Assembly: GCA_005888595.1 (NCBI GenBank)
Contig: VBAL01000111.1
Location: forward strand, 9,450 to 50,317
Length of the DNA: 40,868 bases
Source of the DNA: Candidatus Segetimicrobium genomatis
GTDB lineage: Bacteria; Sysuimicrobiota; Sysuimicrobiia; Sysuimicrobiales; Kaftiobacteriaceae
Reading direction: 5' to 3'
Shown piece after piece: positions 10,405 to 20,612 of the stretch (position 1 is its first letter; each line of letters starts with the position of its first letter). The notes below the pieces were generated by a model. It did not search any database. It worked only from the letters and a program-made list of their open reading frames with translations, and was not told where the DNA came from. Made by a program: the position numbers and the translations under genes.

Positions 10405-11170
10405 GTCGCTTGCGCGCGGCCGCGACGAGGGCTTGGAAGAGCTTTCGCTGGCCGGCGTGATGGTCGACCATGCGCTCGGGGTGCCACTGCACACCCATCA
10501 CAAACGGACGTGCGGGATGTTCAATGGTTTCGATAATTCCGTCAGGCGCACGCGCCGTCACCACGAATCCCGGTGCGACGTCCTTCACCGCCTGATGGTG
10601 AAAGCTGTTTACCTCCGCCGCCGGACCGCCCAGTTGAGAGGCGACCTGGCTGCCGCGCTTGACGGCGACCGGATGCGCGGGCTTCCACGCCGGGGTTCCC
10701 TTATCTTGCACATGCGCGTCCGGGGCCAAACCCAGCAGCGTCAGGTCCTGATGCAGCGAGCCGCCGGCGGCGACATTGAGGGTCTGGATGCCGCGGCAAA
10801 TCCCCAGAATGGGCATCTCCGCCGCGAGGGCGGCGCGGGCGATCAGCAACTCCGCGGTGTCGCGCGGCGCGTCGATCTTCACGCCGGCGTCAGGCAGGAT
10901 CGTCTCACCGTAATGCCGGGGATCGATATCTTCCCCACCGCTGAGGAGCAGGGCATCAAGCCCAGCGAGCACACTGCCGGGATCTTGGGCGCGGAGCACG
11001 TCCGCGGGCTCCAGCCACACTGGCTCCCCACCGGCCGCGGCGACCGCGTCGGCGTAGCGCCGGCTGTTGGACGAGGTCGATCCGCCGGTGGTCGCCGTGA
11101 TGCCGATCCGGGGTCGAGAACGCTTCACGGCTTGCTCGTCGTGCCGCCGAGCCAGGCGCAGATGCTGCAC
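10400..11170 (-). CDS. Gamma-glutamyl-gamma-aminobutyrate hydrolase-like peptidase C26
   Basis: PILGICRGIQTLNVAAGGSLHQDL, VQWHPERM; class I amidotransferase triad. Confidence 0.92.
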   Translation of the reverse strand: MQHLRLARRHDEQAVKRSRPRIGITATTGGSTSSNSRRYADAVAAAGGEPVWLEPADVLRAQDPGSVLAGLDALLLSGGEDIDPRHYGETILPDAGVKIDAPRDTAELLIARAALAAEMPILGICRGIQTLNVAAGGSLHQDLTLLGLAPDAHVQDKGTPAWKPAHPVAVKRGSQVASQLGGPAAEVNSFHHQAVKDVAPGFVVTARAPDGIIETIEHPARPFVMGVQWHPERMVDHHAGQRKLFQALVAAARKRR

Positions 11171-11859
11171 GGCGCAAGCGCGTCGGCCTGCGATGACAGA
11201 ATAAATCCGTCCGTGGTCATCTGCAGCGACCGGATTGGAAAGTTCACCGGCCAGTCCTTCTGGCTCATCACGGGGTTGATCTGCGATTCCATAAGACGGA
11301 TGATCGGGGAGAACAAGGGGAAGCCGTTGATCCGCATGTTATCGACATGAAAGTTGATCTCTTTGGTTCCTTTGACCGAAAAGCGGCCCTTCAACCAGAT
11401 CTTGATCGGCAACCCATTGAAGGGCACGGTCCCCTCGCCGTAGATGGATGTCCCATCTGACCACAGCCGGATGTCTTTGAACGCGTTGGAGGCGAGGAAA
11501 AACTCCTGCAGGCGCTGCACGCTCACCCGGCCGTGAAAAGCCGTGCCCCGGTAATCGAGAATCTTGATGTGTTCTTGCTCCAGCGCGCGGACGTCCAGGG
11601 TGATCCCAACCAACTTGAACCAGACCTCATCCACCAGCATGCCGCCGAGGTTGGCATTCTTTGCAAAGATGCTGATCCGGGCGTAGCCGCCGTCGTAGAG
11701 GTCGGGCACCAGATCGAACTGAATATCCTGCGTCCCTAAGAAGCGACTGAAGGCCCGAAGGAGGGCGGAATCGCCCTGCCCCGCAACCGACCCGGCGAGC
11801 ACGGCGAGTAAGAGGCCGACGCCTAACACGACACCTGCACTCCTCAAGGTGATGCGCAC
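11125..11859 (-). CDS. LmeA/DUF2993-like phospholipid-binding secreted protein, GTG start
   Basis: Signal-like N-terminus VRITLRSAGVVLGVGLLLAVLAGSVAG; DGTSIYGEGTVPFNGLPIKIWLKGRFSV pattern. Confidence 0.5.
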   Translation of the reverse strand: MRITLRSAGVVLGVGLLLAVLAGSVAGQGDSALLRAFSRFLGTQDIQFDLVPDLYDGGYARISIFAKNANLGGMLVDEVWFKLVGITLDVRALEQEHIKILDYRGTAFHGRVSVQRLQEFFLASNAFKDIRLWSDGTSIYGEGTVPFNGLPIKIWLKGRFSVKGTKEINFHVDNMRINGFPLFSPIIRLMESQINPVMSQKDWPVNFPIRSLQMTTDGFILSSQADALAPCSICAWLGGTTSKP

Positions 11860-11863
11860 GATC

Positions 11864-12868
11864 TTACCCTTCCTGAAAGGCGGCGGCATGCGCGAACACG
11901 GCCGGCTGCCCGCCCGTGTGCCAGAACACGACGTTCTGGTCGGGTGTGAACCGCTCCTGTGCAATCAACCCCATAAGGCCTGCCATCGCCTTCCCAGTGT
12001 ACACAGGGTCAAGCAGCACCCCCTCGGTCCGCGCGACGATGCGGATCGCATCCAGGCATTCAGGGGTCGGTACCCCATATCGTTCCCCAACATAGTCGTC
12101 GTAGACAATGAGATCGTCTGGATGCGGCCGCCAGCGTAGATCCACGAGCTCGACCAATTCACCCACGATACCCAACACGCGGGTCGTCACCACCTCACGC
12201 CGGGGGCCGGCGCTGATCCCAATCACCTGAACGCCGCTGTCGGTGAGTTTCGTCCCGGTGTACAGGCCGGACTGCGTTCCTCCGGAGGTACTGGCATGGA
12301 CCACCGCGTCCACACGGACGCCGCTGGCATTGGCCTGGGAGAGCAGTTCCAGCCACGCCCCCAGATAGCCGGCCGCGCCGGTGGCGTTGCTGCCGCCGCG
12401 CGGGATCACAAAGGGCTTGCGTCCATCCCGGCGCAACTGGCGCGCCAGGTCCTCGACGACGCCCGCCACGATGTAGTCATCATCGGTCTGGATGATGCGC
12501 ACCTCGGCACCAAAAATGCGATCCAAGAGCAGGTTCCCCTGCGCCTGATCGGGCGGCTCCCCGTTCAGCACCACGATGGGCTCGAAGCCCAACCGCCGTG
12601 CGGCCGCGGCGGTCATGCGGGCATGGTTGGATTGAACCGCCCCCACCGTAATGACCACATCGCATCCCTGCTGGCGGGCCTGCCCCAGCAGGAACTCCAA
12701 CTTGCGAGCCTTGTTGCCACCCAGGGCCAAACCGGTCAGATCGTCGCGCTTGATCCAGATGTGTGGACCGTGGAGGTAGTCGCTGAGCCTTGGCGCCTCT
12801 TCCAGTGGCGTGGGGAGATGAGCGAGCTTGATACGGGGAAGATTTCCGAGCTGCACTTTAACCCCCAA
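11864..12868 (-). CDS. D-cysteine desulfhydrase / ACC-deaminase-like PLP enzyme
   Basis: HLPTPLEEAPRLSDYLHGPHIWIKRDDLTGLALGGNKARKLEFLLGQA, VQSNHARMTAAAARRLG. Confidence 0.93.
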   Translation of the reverse strand: MGVKVQLGNLPRIKLAHLPTPLEEAPRLSDYLHGPHIWIKRDDLTGLALGGNKARKLEFLLGQARQQGCDVVITVGAVQSNHARMTAAAARRLGFEPIVVLNGEPPDQAQGNLLLDRIFGAEVRIIQTDDDYIVAGVVEDLARQLRRDGRKPFVIPRGGSNATGAAGYLGAWLELLSQANASGVRVDAVVHASTSGGTQSGLYTGTKLTDSGVQVIGISAGPRREVVTTRVLGIVGELVELVDLRWRPHPDDLIVYDDYVGERYGVPTPECLDAIRIVARTEGVLLDPVYTGKAMAGLMGLIAQERFTPDQNVVFWHTGGQPAVFAHAAAFQEG

Positions 12869-12873
12869 ACTTC

Positions 12874-13013
12874 GTGAATAGTGAATAGTGATTAGTGAAT
12901 AGTACCACCGTCGTATGCGTCTCTTCGGTATCGGACAGTCTCGTGCGTTCCATTGAGTCCGCCGTTCCTATTCACTATTCACTATTCACTATTCACCATT
13001 CACTATTTACTGG
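12874..13013. repeat. Stutter hairpin 4 (unit GTGAATA), pxpBC-desulfhydrase gap
   Basis: GTGAATAGTGAATAGTGATTAGTGAATAGTA ... CTATTCACTATTCACTATTCACTATTCACCATTCACTATTTACTGG. Confidence 0.95.
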
Positions 13014-14643
13014 ACAGATCGCGCAGCGTCTCCTCCCAAGCGCGCAAAGCGTCAACGGCCTGCTCGATGGTCGCCGGCACGAACCGGATCCGTGTCCCGG
13101 GCCTGGCCTGCGCGACGATCCGCAGGTCAGCCGAGGCCACGACGCCGGGTTTCGGGTATCCGCCTGTCGTGGGCCCGTCAGGCATGATCACGATCGGCTG
13201 CCCGGCCTCCGGCACTTGCACCGCCCCGGGAAGCAACCCATCGGACAACATCTCGACCCGCCTGGCCGGAACGGCGGGCCCATTCAGGCGGACGCCTGCG
13301 CGGTCGCTCTGCACGCTAATGGAAAACGCCGCCTGCCAGAATCGCTCGCGGGATGCACTATCAAACCACGCGTCCTGCGGCCCGGGGAGGACGCGAACAA
13401 CTGCCTCCTCCACGGGGATCTCGAGCGAAATCGAGCTCGACGCCGCGAGGCGACTCGGTCCTTCTCCCCGCCCCAACGCGTCTCCTGCCCGCAGCCGTCT
13501 GCCGCCCGCCCCACCCAATCCGCCCGGCACGTAGGTCGCGGTGCTCCCGAGCACTGCCGCGACGGCGATCCCACCAGCGACCCCAACATATGCCCACATC
13601 CCCCGGCGGGGCGCTCCAAAGTAGAGCATCTGGCCGGTGCGCATCGCGATGGGGGTCCACGGCTGCAACTCGCGGCCGTCCAGCGACGCAGAGAAGTCGG
13701 CGCCGGTCACGGCAATCGTCACGTCATCCAGGGCGCGCAGCACCGGACCAGGAGCCGTGCACTCTACTGCGGCCGCAGATGGGCGATTTCCCACCAGAAG
13801 ATTCGCGAGCTGAAGGGCGGCGGGGTCCATCGCGCCGGCCGACGGCAGCCCCAGGCTGCGGGATCCTGTTCGGCCCAGATCCTGCACAGTCGTGTACAGT
13901 CCCGCATCGCGCACTTCCATGGCCGGGCGCCCCGCAGGCTCTACCAGGCCTGGCGATCCGAGCGGGATCTCGGGAAACACAGCCGACGTGACCGGCACGA
14001 ACCGAACATGGTCTCCGGGCCGGAGCAGAATGGGATCGGGATGCCGCGGATCGTAGATGATCCGCGGCGTGCGGCCGATGAGTCTCCACCCGCCGGGGGT
14101 GGACAGCGGATAGACGCCGGTGAGCGCGTCGGCAATCCCTACCGATCCCGCCGGGACGCGGGTGCGCGGCACCGACAGGCGCGGCCTGCGCAGGGAGGCC
14201 GCCACAATACCCAGATACGGAAATCCGGGAGCAAATCCCAGCATCAGCACCTGGTAGTCCTGGCGGCTATGAAGCTCGATGGCTTCGCGGGTGGTCAGAC
14301 CGCTCATCTTGGCGACGTCGGCGAGATCCGGGCCGGCGTCTCCACCATAGACGACCGGAAGCTCGATCAGCCGGCCGGCGCCGTCTTGGTCAGGAAGAAG
14401 GTTCTGGAGCAACTGCAGGGCGGTGCCGGCCAGACGGTTACGGTCCGCTGTCAAAGGATCGATGATCAGCAGCAGGGACCGCAACGTCGGCACGACCTCG
14501 ATTACGCCGGGCAGGTCGCGCAGCCGGCGACTCAACGCCCGGACGCAACCACTGATCTCTGTAGAGAGTTCGTCCGCGAACTCGACGACCAGTCCGCGGT
14601 CTCCGAACGGGAGGACCGAGGCCGTCCTGGACCCGCGTGTCAT
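13003..14643 (-). CDS. Fused 5-oxoprolinase subunits B and C (KipI-KipA / PxpB-PxpC type)
   Basis: N-terminal FGDRGLVVEFADELS...LGFAPGFPYLG (PxpB) joined to MEVRDAGLYTTVQDLGRTGSRSLGLPSAGAMDPAALQLANLLVGN (PxpC). Confidence 0.92.
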   Translation of the reverse strand: MTRGSRTASVLPFGDRGLVVEFADELSTEISGCVRALSRRLRDLPGVIEVVPTLRSLLLIIDPLTADRNRLAGTALQLLQNLLPDQDGAGRLIELPVVYGGDAGPDLADVAKMSGLTTREAIELHSRQDYQVLMLGFAPGFPYLGIVAASLRRPRLSVPRTRVPAGSVGIADALTGVYPLSTPGGWRLIGRTPRIIYDPRHPDPILLRPGDHVRFVPVTSAVFPEIPLGSPGLVEPAGRPAMEVRDAGLYTTVQDLGRTGSRSLGLPSAGAMDPAALQLANLLVGNRPSAAAVECTAPGPVLRALDDVTIAVTGADFSASLDGRELQPWTPIAMRTGQMLYFGAPRRGMWAYVGVAGGIAVAAVLGSTATYVPGGLGGAGGRRLRAGDALGRGEGPSRLAASSSISLEIPVEEAVVRVLPGPQDAWFDSASRERFWQAAFSISVQSDRAGVRLNGPAVPARRVEMLSDGLLPGAVQVPEAGQPIVIMPDGPTTGGYPKPGVVASADLRIVAQARPGTRIRFVPATIEQAVDALRAWEETLRDLSSK

Positions 14644-15461
14644 GGGAGGGGGGGCGGAGACTTGGGATACGAGCCAAGGATGCGCAGAAAGACCGTGACG
14701 CGTGAAAGATCCAGCAGCGCCGCGGCAGCCGGTGGGTCGTCCTGGTGGCCTTCAAAGTCCACATAAAACAAATACTCCCAGGGAACCTCACGGCGCGGCC
14801 GCGACTCCAATTTTGTGAGATTGATTGAGCGGGTGGCAAACGCGCCGAGGGCCAGATAGAGGGCGCCGGGGATGTTCTGCGTGGTGAAGACGATCGACGT
14901 TTTCGCCCCCACGATCCGCGGGGCCGGTTCTGGGGCCAGGCTGAGAAACTTCGTGTAGTTGGCCGGATTGGTCTCGATTCCCTCTGCGAGAACGGCCAAG
15001 CCGTAGATATGCGCGGCGCCTACGCTGGCGATTGCGGCTGCCCCGCGCAGGTGCCGCTCGGCCACCATCTTCGCGCTGCCGGCGGTGTCGTATGCCGGCA
15101 CCGGCTCCACCCCATGCTGACGGAGAAAGGCCTCACACTGCGCCAGGGCCTGCGGGTGTGAATATGCCCGGCGGATGGCGCGGAGCTCCTGGCCGGGCAT
15201 CGCCATCAAACAATGGCGGATGCGCAGGTCGAGCTCGCCCGTGATGAACAGGGCATGAGCGAGCAACAGGTCGTACGTCTCGTTGATCGAGCCGGCCTGG
15301 GAGTTTTCCGCGGGCACCACCGCACGATCGGCGCGCCCGGCCGTGACCGTGTCAAAGACATCACGCAACGTGGGGCGCGGGAGAGCTTCCGCCTCGCCAA
15401 AGAGCTGTGTGACGGCCTCCTCGCTGTACGCGCCTCGCTCACCCTGGAATGCGACTTTCAT
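14640..15461 (-). CDS. pheA: Prephenate dehydratase
   Basis: MKVAFQGERGAYSEEAVTQLFG, VVPAENSQAGSINETYDLL, C-terminal ACT region NLTKLESRPRREVPWEYLFYVDFEGH. Confidence 0.96.
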   Translation of the reverse strand: MKVAFQGERGAYSEEAVTQLFGEAEALPRPTLRDVFDTVTAGRADRAVVPAENSQAGSINETYDLLLAHALFITGELDLRIRHCLMAMPGQELRAIRRAYSHPQALAQCEAFLRQHGVEPVPAYDTAGSAKMVAERHLRGAAAIASVGAAHIYGLAVLAEGIETNPANYTKFLSLAPEPAPRIVGAKTSIVFTTQNIPGALYLALGAFATRSINLTKLESRPRREVPWEYLFYVDFEGHQDDPPAAAALLDLSRVTVFLRILGSYPKSPPPLP

Positions 15462-15483
15462 GGTTCACCGAGAACTGCTGTCT

Positions 15484-16722
15484 CTAGGAGACGCCGTTAT
15501 GGACGTAAATGCGGGGCACGCGCAGCCCGACCCCGCAAAGAATCTCGTAGGAAATGGTTTGCGCCCACGCCGCGACCTCGTCTGCGCTGATGGCATCTCC
15601 GAACAACTGCGCGACATCGCCCGCCGCGACCGGGTGATCACCCACATCCACCATCAGGTGGTCCATGCACACCCGGCCCGCGATGCGATGGCGCTGACCT
15701 CGGATCAGCACTTCGCCCCGCTCGCCGGCCAGCCTCGGGTAGCCGTCCGCGTACCCGCAGGCAATGGTCGCGATCGTCGTCGATGTCTTCGTGCGGTGCG
15801 CGGCTCCGTAGCTGACGGCCGTACCGGGACCCACCCGCGCCGTGCGCACGACGCGGCTGTAGAGGCGCATGGCGGGATGCAGGGATCCCAGCGACGCCAT
15901 CTGCGGCGCCGGGTACAATCCGTACATCGCCAGCCCGACCCGGACCATGTCGAAGTGCGTGTGGGGCGAGGTCAGCGCGCCGGCGCTGTTGGCAACGTGG
16001 ATCAGGGCCCGCGGCACTCGCGCGCGTATCGCCTCCAGCGCGGGCCGAAACCGCAGCAGCTGCTCCTGGGTCATCACATGGTCAGGTTCATCCGCACATG
16101 CGAGCTGGGTATAGCACCCTTCCACCGGGATGCCTTTGGCGGTCAGGCGGTCCAGCAGCACCGGGACGTCCTCAGGAAATACGCCCAGTCGGGTCATGCC
16201 GGTATCCACCTTGAGGTGGACGGGAGGGACAGCGCCGACATGGCGGAGGACGATCTCTGCCATCTCCTGCGACGTGATACTGATGCTCAGCCCGTGGGCC
16301 GTCGCATCGGCCACTTCACCTGCGGTGAGGCCGCCCAGGACCAGGACCGGCGCACTGATCTCTCCCAGCCGGAGCGCGACACCCTCGCCCAGCGTGGCGA
16401 CGCCCAGCCAGGCCGCGTCGGCGGCCAGGGCCGCCCGGCAGACGGGCACGACCCCGTGTCCGTACGCGTCCGCCTTCACCACGGCCATGAGCCGGCAGGA
16501 CCGCGACAGGAGACGGTGGACGGCCCGGATATTGCGGGCGATGGCGGCCAGATCCACTTCGGCCCACGCGCGCAGGGTCGTAGTTTCCGCCGACGGCGCC
16601 AACGGCGTGATGGCTTCGCGCGGTCGCGCCGTCACGGAATCACGCTGTCGCGTCTTCGCGGGGGCGCGTCTCCTCGTATCGATACCCGCACGTTTTCGCT
16701 TGATTGTCGTCCCCCCGCCCAT
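15484..16722 (-). CDS. alr: Alanine racemase; N-terminal start uncertain
   Basis: RAWAEVDLAAIARNIRAVHRLL...LMAVVKADAYGHG; VSYGAAHRT, GRVCMDHLMVDVGD. Confidence 0.95.
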   Translation of the reverse strand: MGGGTTIKRKRAGIDTRRRAPAKTRQRDSVTARPREAITPLAPSAETTTLRAWAEVDLAAIARNIRAVHRLLSRSCRLMAVVKADAYGHGVVPVCRAALAADAAWLGVATLGEGVALRLGEISAPVLVLGGLTAGEVADATAHGLSISITSQEMAEIVLRHVGAVPPVHLKVDTGMTRLGVFPEDVPVLLDRLTAKGIPVEGCYTQLACADEPDHVMTQEQLLRFRPALEAIRARVPRALIHVANSAGALTSPHTHFDMVRVGLAMYGLYPAPQMASLGSLHPAMRLYSRVVRTARVGPGTAVSYGAAHRTKTSTTIATIACGYADGYPRLAGERGEVLIRGQRHRIAGRVCMDHLMVDVGDHPVAAGDVAQLFGDAISADEVAAWAQTISYEILCGVGLRVPRIYVHNGVS

Positions 16723-16953
16723 CGTTTCGACGGGACCTGATGGCGCGCCTACTGACCACGCCCTGCACCGCAGGGAGGAGCGCGACGCGTGTAGTAATAC
16801 TGAGTCAGAACCTCCCTATCCCGCTGGTCAGGCTTCAACCATGCTGATGAAAAGCTATCGGTCCGCGAGGGAGATCACTCTTTCCTTGCGGGCGGAAGGA
16901 GGTGTCGGGAGTCTTTCGCAGTGCTGAGGCTACTTCTCCCAAGGAGGCACAAG

Positions 16954-18210
16954 ATGGTTCGGTACATTCGAGGGCTCACCGTGTTGAGCCTGTTGCTTGT
17001 CGTGGCGCTGGTGCCTGTCAGCCTGTCCGGCGCGGCTATGGGCGGCAAGTTGGAAATCTTTAGCTGGTGGACGGCCGGAGGCGAGGCCGAGGGGCTGTCG
17101 GGGATGTTCAGCGTCTATAAGAAACTCTACCCCGGCGTGGAGATCGTCAATGCGACGGTGGCCGGCGGCGCGGGGACAAACGCCAAGGCGGTGCTGGCAA
17201 CGCGCCTCACGGGCGGCGACCCGCCGGATTCGTTCCAGGTGCATGCGGGTCTGGAAGTCCAGAAATATGACCCCGCGGGGTTCCTCGATCCTCTGGACAC
17301 GATTTTCAAGTCCGAGGGGTGGGAGAAAGTCTTTCCCACTGGGCTCCTCACCCTGCTGCGATATCAGGGGCATTACTGGTCCGTGCCCGTAAACATCCAT
17401 CGGGCGAACGTCATGTGGTACAGCAAAAAGGTCTTTACCGCCAACTACCTCACGCCGCCGGTGACGTTCGATGAGTTCTTCAAGGTTGCCGACGCTCTCA
17501 AAGCCAAAGGCATCGTGCCCTTCGTCCTGGGAGACAAAGAAGGATGGGAAGCGGGGCATGCGTTTGAGGCGGTCTTGATCGGCACGCTGGGCGCGGATGC
17601 ATACCGCGGTCTGTGGACCGGCAAGACGCAGTGGACCGATGCGCGGGTCGCTCAGGCGCTCAACACGTTCAAGAGGATGCTCACGTATACGAACAGCGAT
17701 CATGCCGCGCTCACCTGGGACGGCGCCGGCCAGTATCTGATCGACGCCAAGGGCGCTATGGAAATCATGGGCGATTGGGAGAACGGCTGGTTCCAGTCAA
17801 AGAACTATGCCGATTACGGCTGGGCGCCCCCGCCGGGCAATACGGGTGTGTTTGACGCGCTCTCCGACTCGTTCTCCTTGCCCAAGAAGGCTCCCGACCG
17901 CGAGAACGCCATGAACTGGCTCAAGGTCGCCGGGTCCAAAGCGGGGCAGGAGGCCTTCAACCCCAAGAAGGGCTCCATCTGCGCCCGCACCGATTGCAAC
18001 CAGTCCTTGTTCAACCCCTACCTTCAGTCCGCGGCCAAGGACTGGCGCAGCAATGCGCTTGTCCCCAGCGTCATTCACGGCGCCGCGGCGTTTGAGAGCT
18101 GGGCGACCCAGTACAAAGATGCCCTGGCATTGTTCGTGACCAGCGGCGACGTGGCCAAGACGCAGGCCACTCTGCAGGCCGCGTGCAAGGACGCCGGCGT
18201 CTGCAAGTAG
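16954..18210 (+). CDS. Sugar ABC transporter substrate-binding protein
   Basis: Strong SD AAGGAGG; GGKLEIFSWWTAGGEAEGLSGMFSVYKKLYPGVEIVNA typical of glucose-type family 1 SBPs. Confidence 0.93.
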   Translation: MVRYIRGLTVLSLLLVVALVPVSLSGAAMGGKLEIFSWWTAGGEAEGLSGMFSVYKKLYPGVEIVNATVAGGAGTNAKAVLATRLTGGDPPDSFQVHAGLEVQKYDPAGFLDPLDTIFKSEGWEKVFPTGLLTLLRYQGHYWSVPVNIHRANVMWYSKKVFTANYLTPPVTFDEFFKVADALKAKGIVPFVLGDKEGWEAGHAFEAVLIGTLGADAYRGLWTGKTQWTDARVAQALNTFKRMLTYTNSDHAALTWDGAGQYLIDAKGAMEIMGDWENGWFQSKNYADYGWAPPPGNTGVFDALSDSFSLPKKAPDRENAMNWLKVAGSKAGQEAFNPKKGSICARTDCNQSLFNPYLQSAAKDWRSNALVPSVIHGAAAFESWATQYKDALALFVTSGDVAKTQATLQAACKDAGVCK

Positions 18211-18284
18211 ACTCTGTGTAACGGCCGGGCAGCGAGGCAGTCCGATCCTGGGCTGCCTCGCTGTGCACTTGGACGGAGACCCGA

Positions 18285-19247
18285 GTGGCACGCGAGACCG
18301 TTCCAGTCCAGATTCAGTCTGTCCCGGCTCCCCGCATTGCTTCGCGGCGGTGGCCCCCCAGCGCTGACCGGATCGCATCGGTCCTGCTGATTGCACCGTC
18401 GGTGCTGGCCATCGCGGTGTTCGTCTACGGGTTCATTGCCTTCACCGGGTTTGCCTCGCTCACGAAGTGGAATACCTTAAGACCCGACTTCACCTTTATC
18501 GGCCTAGCGAACTACGCCAGGCTGTTCTCCACCGTCCGTTTTCAGATTGACCTGCATAACACCGTGACGTTCACGATCCTGTTCCTGGTGCTCTGCCTGT
18601 CGCTGGGGTTTGGACTTGCCGTGCTGCTTGACCGCGGGGTCCGCGGCGAAGGGATCTTCCGCAGCATCTTCCTGTTCCCGCTGGCCCTATCGTTCATCGT
18701 CACCGGCGTGGTCTGGCGCTGGCTGCTCAACCCCGGAAGCGTCGAGTTGGGCAGCACGGGGGTGAACCAGCTGTTCGACAGAGCCGGGCTCGGCTTCCTG
18801 AAGTCTGGCTGGTACACGGACCCCGGCATCGGCATCAAGGCCGTGGTCGTGGCGGCCACCTGGCAGCTGTCGGGTTATGTGATGGCGATGTACCTGGCAG
18901 GCCTGCGGGGCATTCCCGAGGAGCTCCGTGAAGCCGCGCTCGTGGACGGCGCCAGCGAGGTGCAAATCTATCGCCACATCATCGTGCCTCTGCTCCATCC
19001 CATCACGCTGGGCGCGATCATCATCCTGGGCCACATCTCGCTGAAGATCTTCGATCTGGTCGTGGCAATGACGGGGCCCGGCCCGGGCTTTTCCTCCGAC
19101 GTGCCGGCCTTCTTCATGTTCGATACGACGTTCCGCGGCAACTACTTTGCCCAAGGGGCAGGCATCGCGGTGATCCTCCTGATCATGGTGGCCGTGCTCA
19201 TCATTCCTTACCTGGTTTTCAACCTGCGCACGGAGACGCAGCGATAG
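18285..19247 (+). CDS. Sugar ABC transporter permease (MalF/UgpA-like)
   Basis: [29 protein letters not shown] motif and TM segments. Confidence 0.93.
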   Translation: MARETVPVQIQSVPAPRIASRRWPPSADRIASVLLIAPSVLAIAVFVYGFIAFTGFASLTKWNTLRPDFTFIGLANYARLFSTVRFQIDLHNTVTFTILFLVLCLSLGFGLAVLLDRGVRGEGIFRSIFLFPLALSFIVTGVVWRWLLNPGSVELGSTGVNQLFDRAGLGFLKSGWYTDPGIGIKAVVVAATWQLSGYVMAMYLAGLRGIPEELREAALVDGASEVQIYRHIIVPLLHPITLGAIIILGHISLKIFDLVVAMTGPGPGFSSDVPAFFMFDTTFRGNYFAQGAGIAVILLIMVAVLIIPYLVFNLRTETQR

Positions 19248-19249
19248 CC

Positions 19250-20122
19250 GTGCGCGCTGCGGTGCCCAGGACTCGCGGGGAGGTCCCCTGGCTGCGCCTC
19301 GCATCCTACGCGGTCTTGGTCGCCGCGGCCCTGTTCTATCTCCTTCCCATCTATGTCCTGGTGATCACGGGGATGAAGAGTTTCGCCGAGGTGAACCTCT
19401 ACCGGATGTGGGACCTGCCGTCGAGATTTTCGCTGGACAGCTTCGTGAAGGCCTGGCTGGGGAGCGCGACTCAGGGGTTCCGGGGCCTGAGCAACAACTT
19501 CTGGAACAGCGTGCGCCTGGCGGTACCCGCGACCCTCCTGTCGGCCGCCCTGGGATCGATGAACGGGTACGTCCTGTCAAAGTGGAGATTCCGCGGCTCA
19601 GACAGCCTGTTTGCACTGCTCCTCTTCGGGATGTTCATCCCTTACCAGAGCATCTTGATCCCGCTCGTCCAGGTGCTGAGCCGCATCGGGCTCTATGGCT
19701 CAATTCCCGGCCTGATATTTGTCCACGTCGTGTACGGGATTCCGATCACGACGCTGATCTTCCGAAACTACTACGCCACCGTCCCCGGCGAACTCGTCGA
19801 GGCGGGGAAGATCGACGGCGCGGGCATCCTCGGCATCTACCGGTCGATCATGTTCCCGATCTCGATGCCGGCCTTCGCGGTAGTGATGATCTGGCAGTTC
19901 ACCTCGATCTGGAACGATTTCTTGTTCGGGGTCATCGTTACCCCGCGACCCGCGGTACAGCCGATCACGGTGGCCCTCAACAACCTCGCGGGTAGTTACA
20001 TCGTGGAATGGAACGTGCAGATGGCGGGCGCCCTGCTCGCCGCGCTGCCGACCATGCTGCTGTATATCGTGCTGGGCCGCTACTTCATGCGGGGGCTGCT
20101 GGCGGGATCCCTGAAAGCATAA
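19250..20122 (+). CDS. Sugar ABC transporter permease (MalG/UgpE-like)
   Basis: [35 protein letters not shown] motif. Confidence 0.93.
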   Translation: MRAAVPRTRGEVPWLRLASYAVLVAAALFYLLPIYVLVITGMKSFAEVNLYRMWDLPSRFSLDSFVKAWLGSATQGFRGLSNNFWNSVRLAVPATLLSAALGSMNGYVLSKWRFRGSDSLFALLLFGMFIPYQSILIPLVQVLSRIGLYGSIPGLIFVHVVYGIPITTLIFRNYYATVPGELVEAGKIDGAGILGIYRSIMFPISMPAFAVVMIWQFTSIWNDFLFGVIVTPRPAVQPITVALNNLAGSYIVEWNVQMAGALLAALPTMLLYIVLGRYFMRGLLAGSLKA

Positions 20123-20126
20123 CTGT

Positions 20127-20204
20127 GTCTACCTAGTCTTCCCAATCTACCTAGTCTTCCCGGTCTACCTAGTCTTCCTGGTCTACCTAGTCTTCCTGGT
20201 CTCC
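20127..20204. repeat. Left arm of stutter hairpin 5 (GTCTACCTAGTCTTCCYR)n, 18-nt dimer unit
   Basis: About four copies of GTCTACCTAGTCTTCC directly after the permease stop codon. Confidence 0.93.
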
Positions 20205-20396
20205 TTGCTTGATATCCATGAACCTCGATGAACTCACTGATCGTGCGCAGGCCGCGCGGATGCGCGACATCGTTCCCACCGATCGCGCATCAGCCGACGA
20301 ACACGAGGACTCGAGCGACATGCGGGCGGCTCGCGCGTAGCGCCTCGTCCGAGACCGTCGCTGCGTGCGAGGACACACTGAACCCTTGCGCCGAAG

Positions 20397-20570
20397 GCGC
20401 ACCACCGTACCGCGGGCCCCACCAGCCTAGCGATCCCCCGCGCACGAATCGACAGGGTCGTTAGGGCGCCGTGGTACGGCACGAATGCTACGTCAGATGG
20501 CCCGGTACGAGCCGTACCACCGCCTGAAGTTGGGAGGGGAACTACTTTAGGGGGTGGTACGGGGCGCCTC
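20397..20570. repeat. Cluster of GTAC-centred inverted repeats
   Basis: Perfect 10-bp inverted repeat GTGGTACGGC (20471-20480) / GCCGTACCAC (20511-20520), plus ACCGTACCGCG and GGTGGTACGGGG copies. Confidence 0.75.
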
Positions 20571-20612
20571 ATACGAATAGATGGAGAGACGTACGCCGCG
20601 ACTGCAGGACTA

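Noticed and set aside
12895-14766. Long plus-strand ORF 12895..14766 and similar ORFs (for example 10433..11350, 15283..16740)
   Set aside because: They are shadow ORFs opposite clearly identified minus-strand genes in GC-rich DNA; the peptide VPIHYSLFTIHHSLF is just translated stutter repeat.
16764-16778. CCCTGCaccGCAGGG hairpin upstream of the first SBP as a regulatory element
   Set aside because: Short 6-bp palindrome of a kind expected by chance in GC-rich DNA; no additional support.
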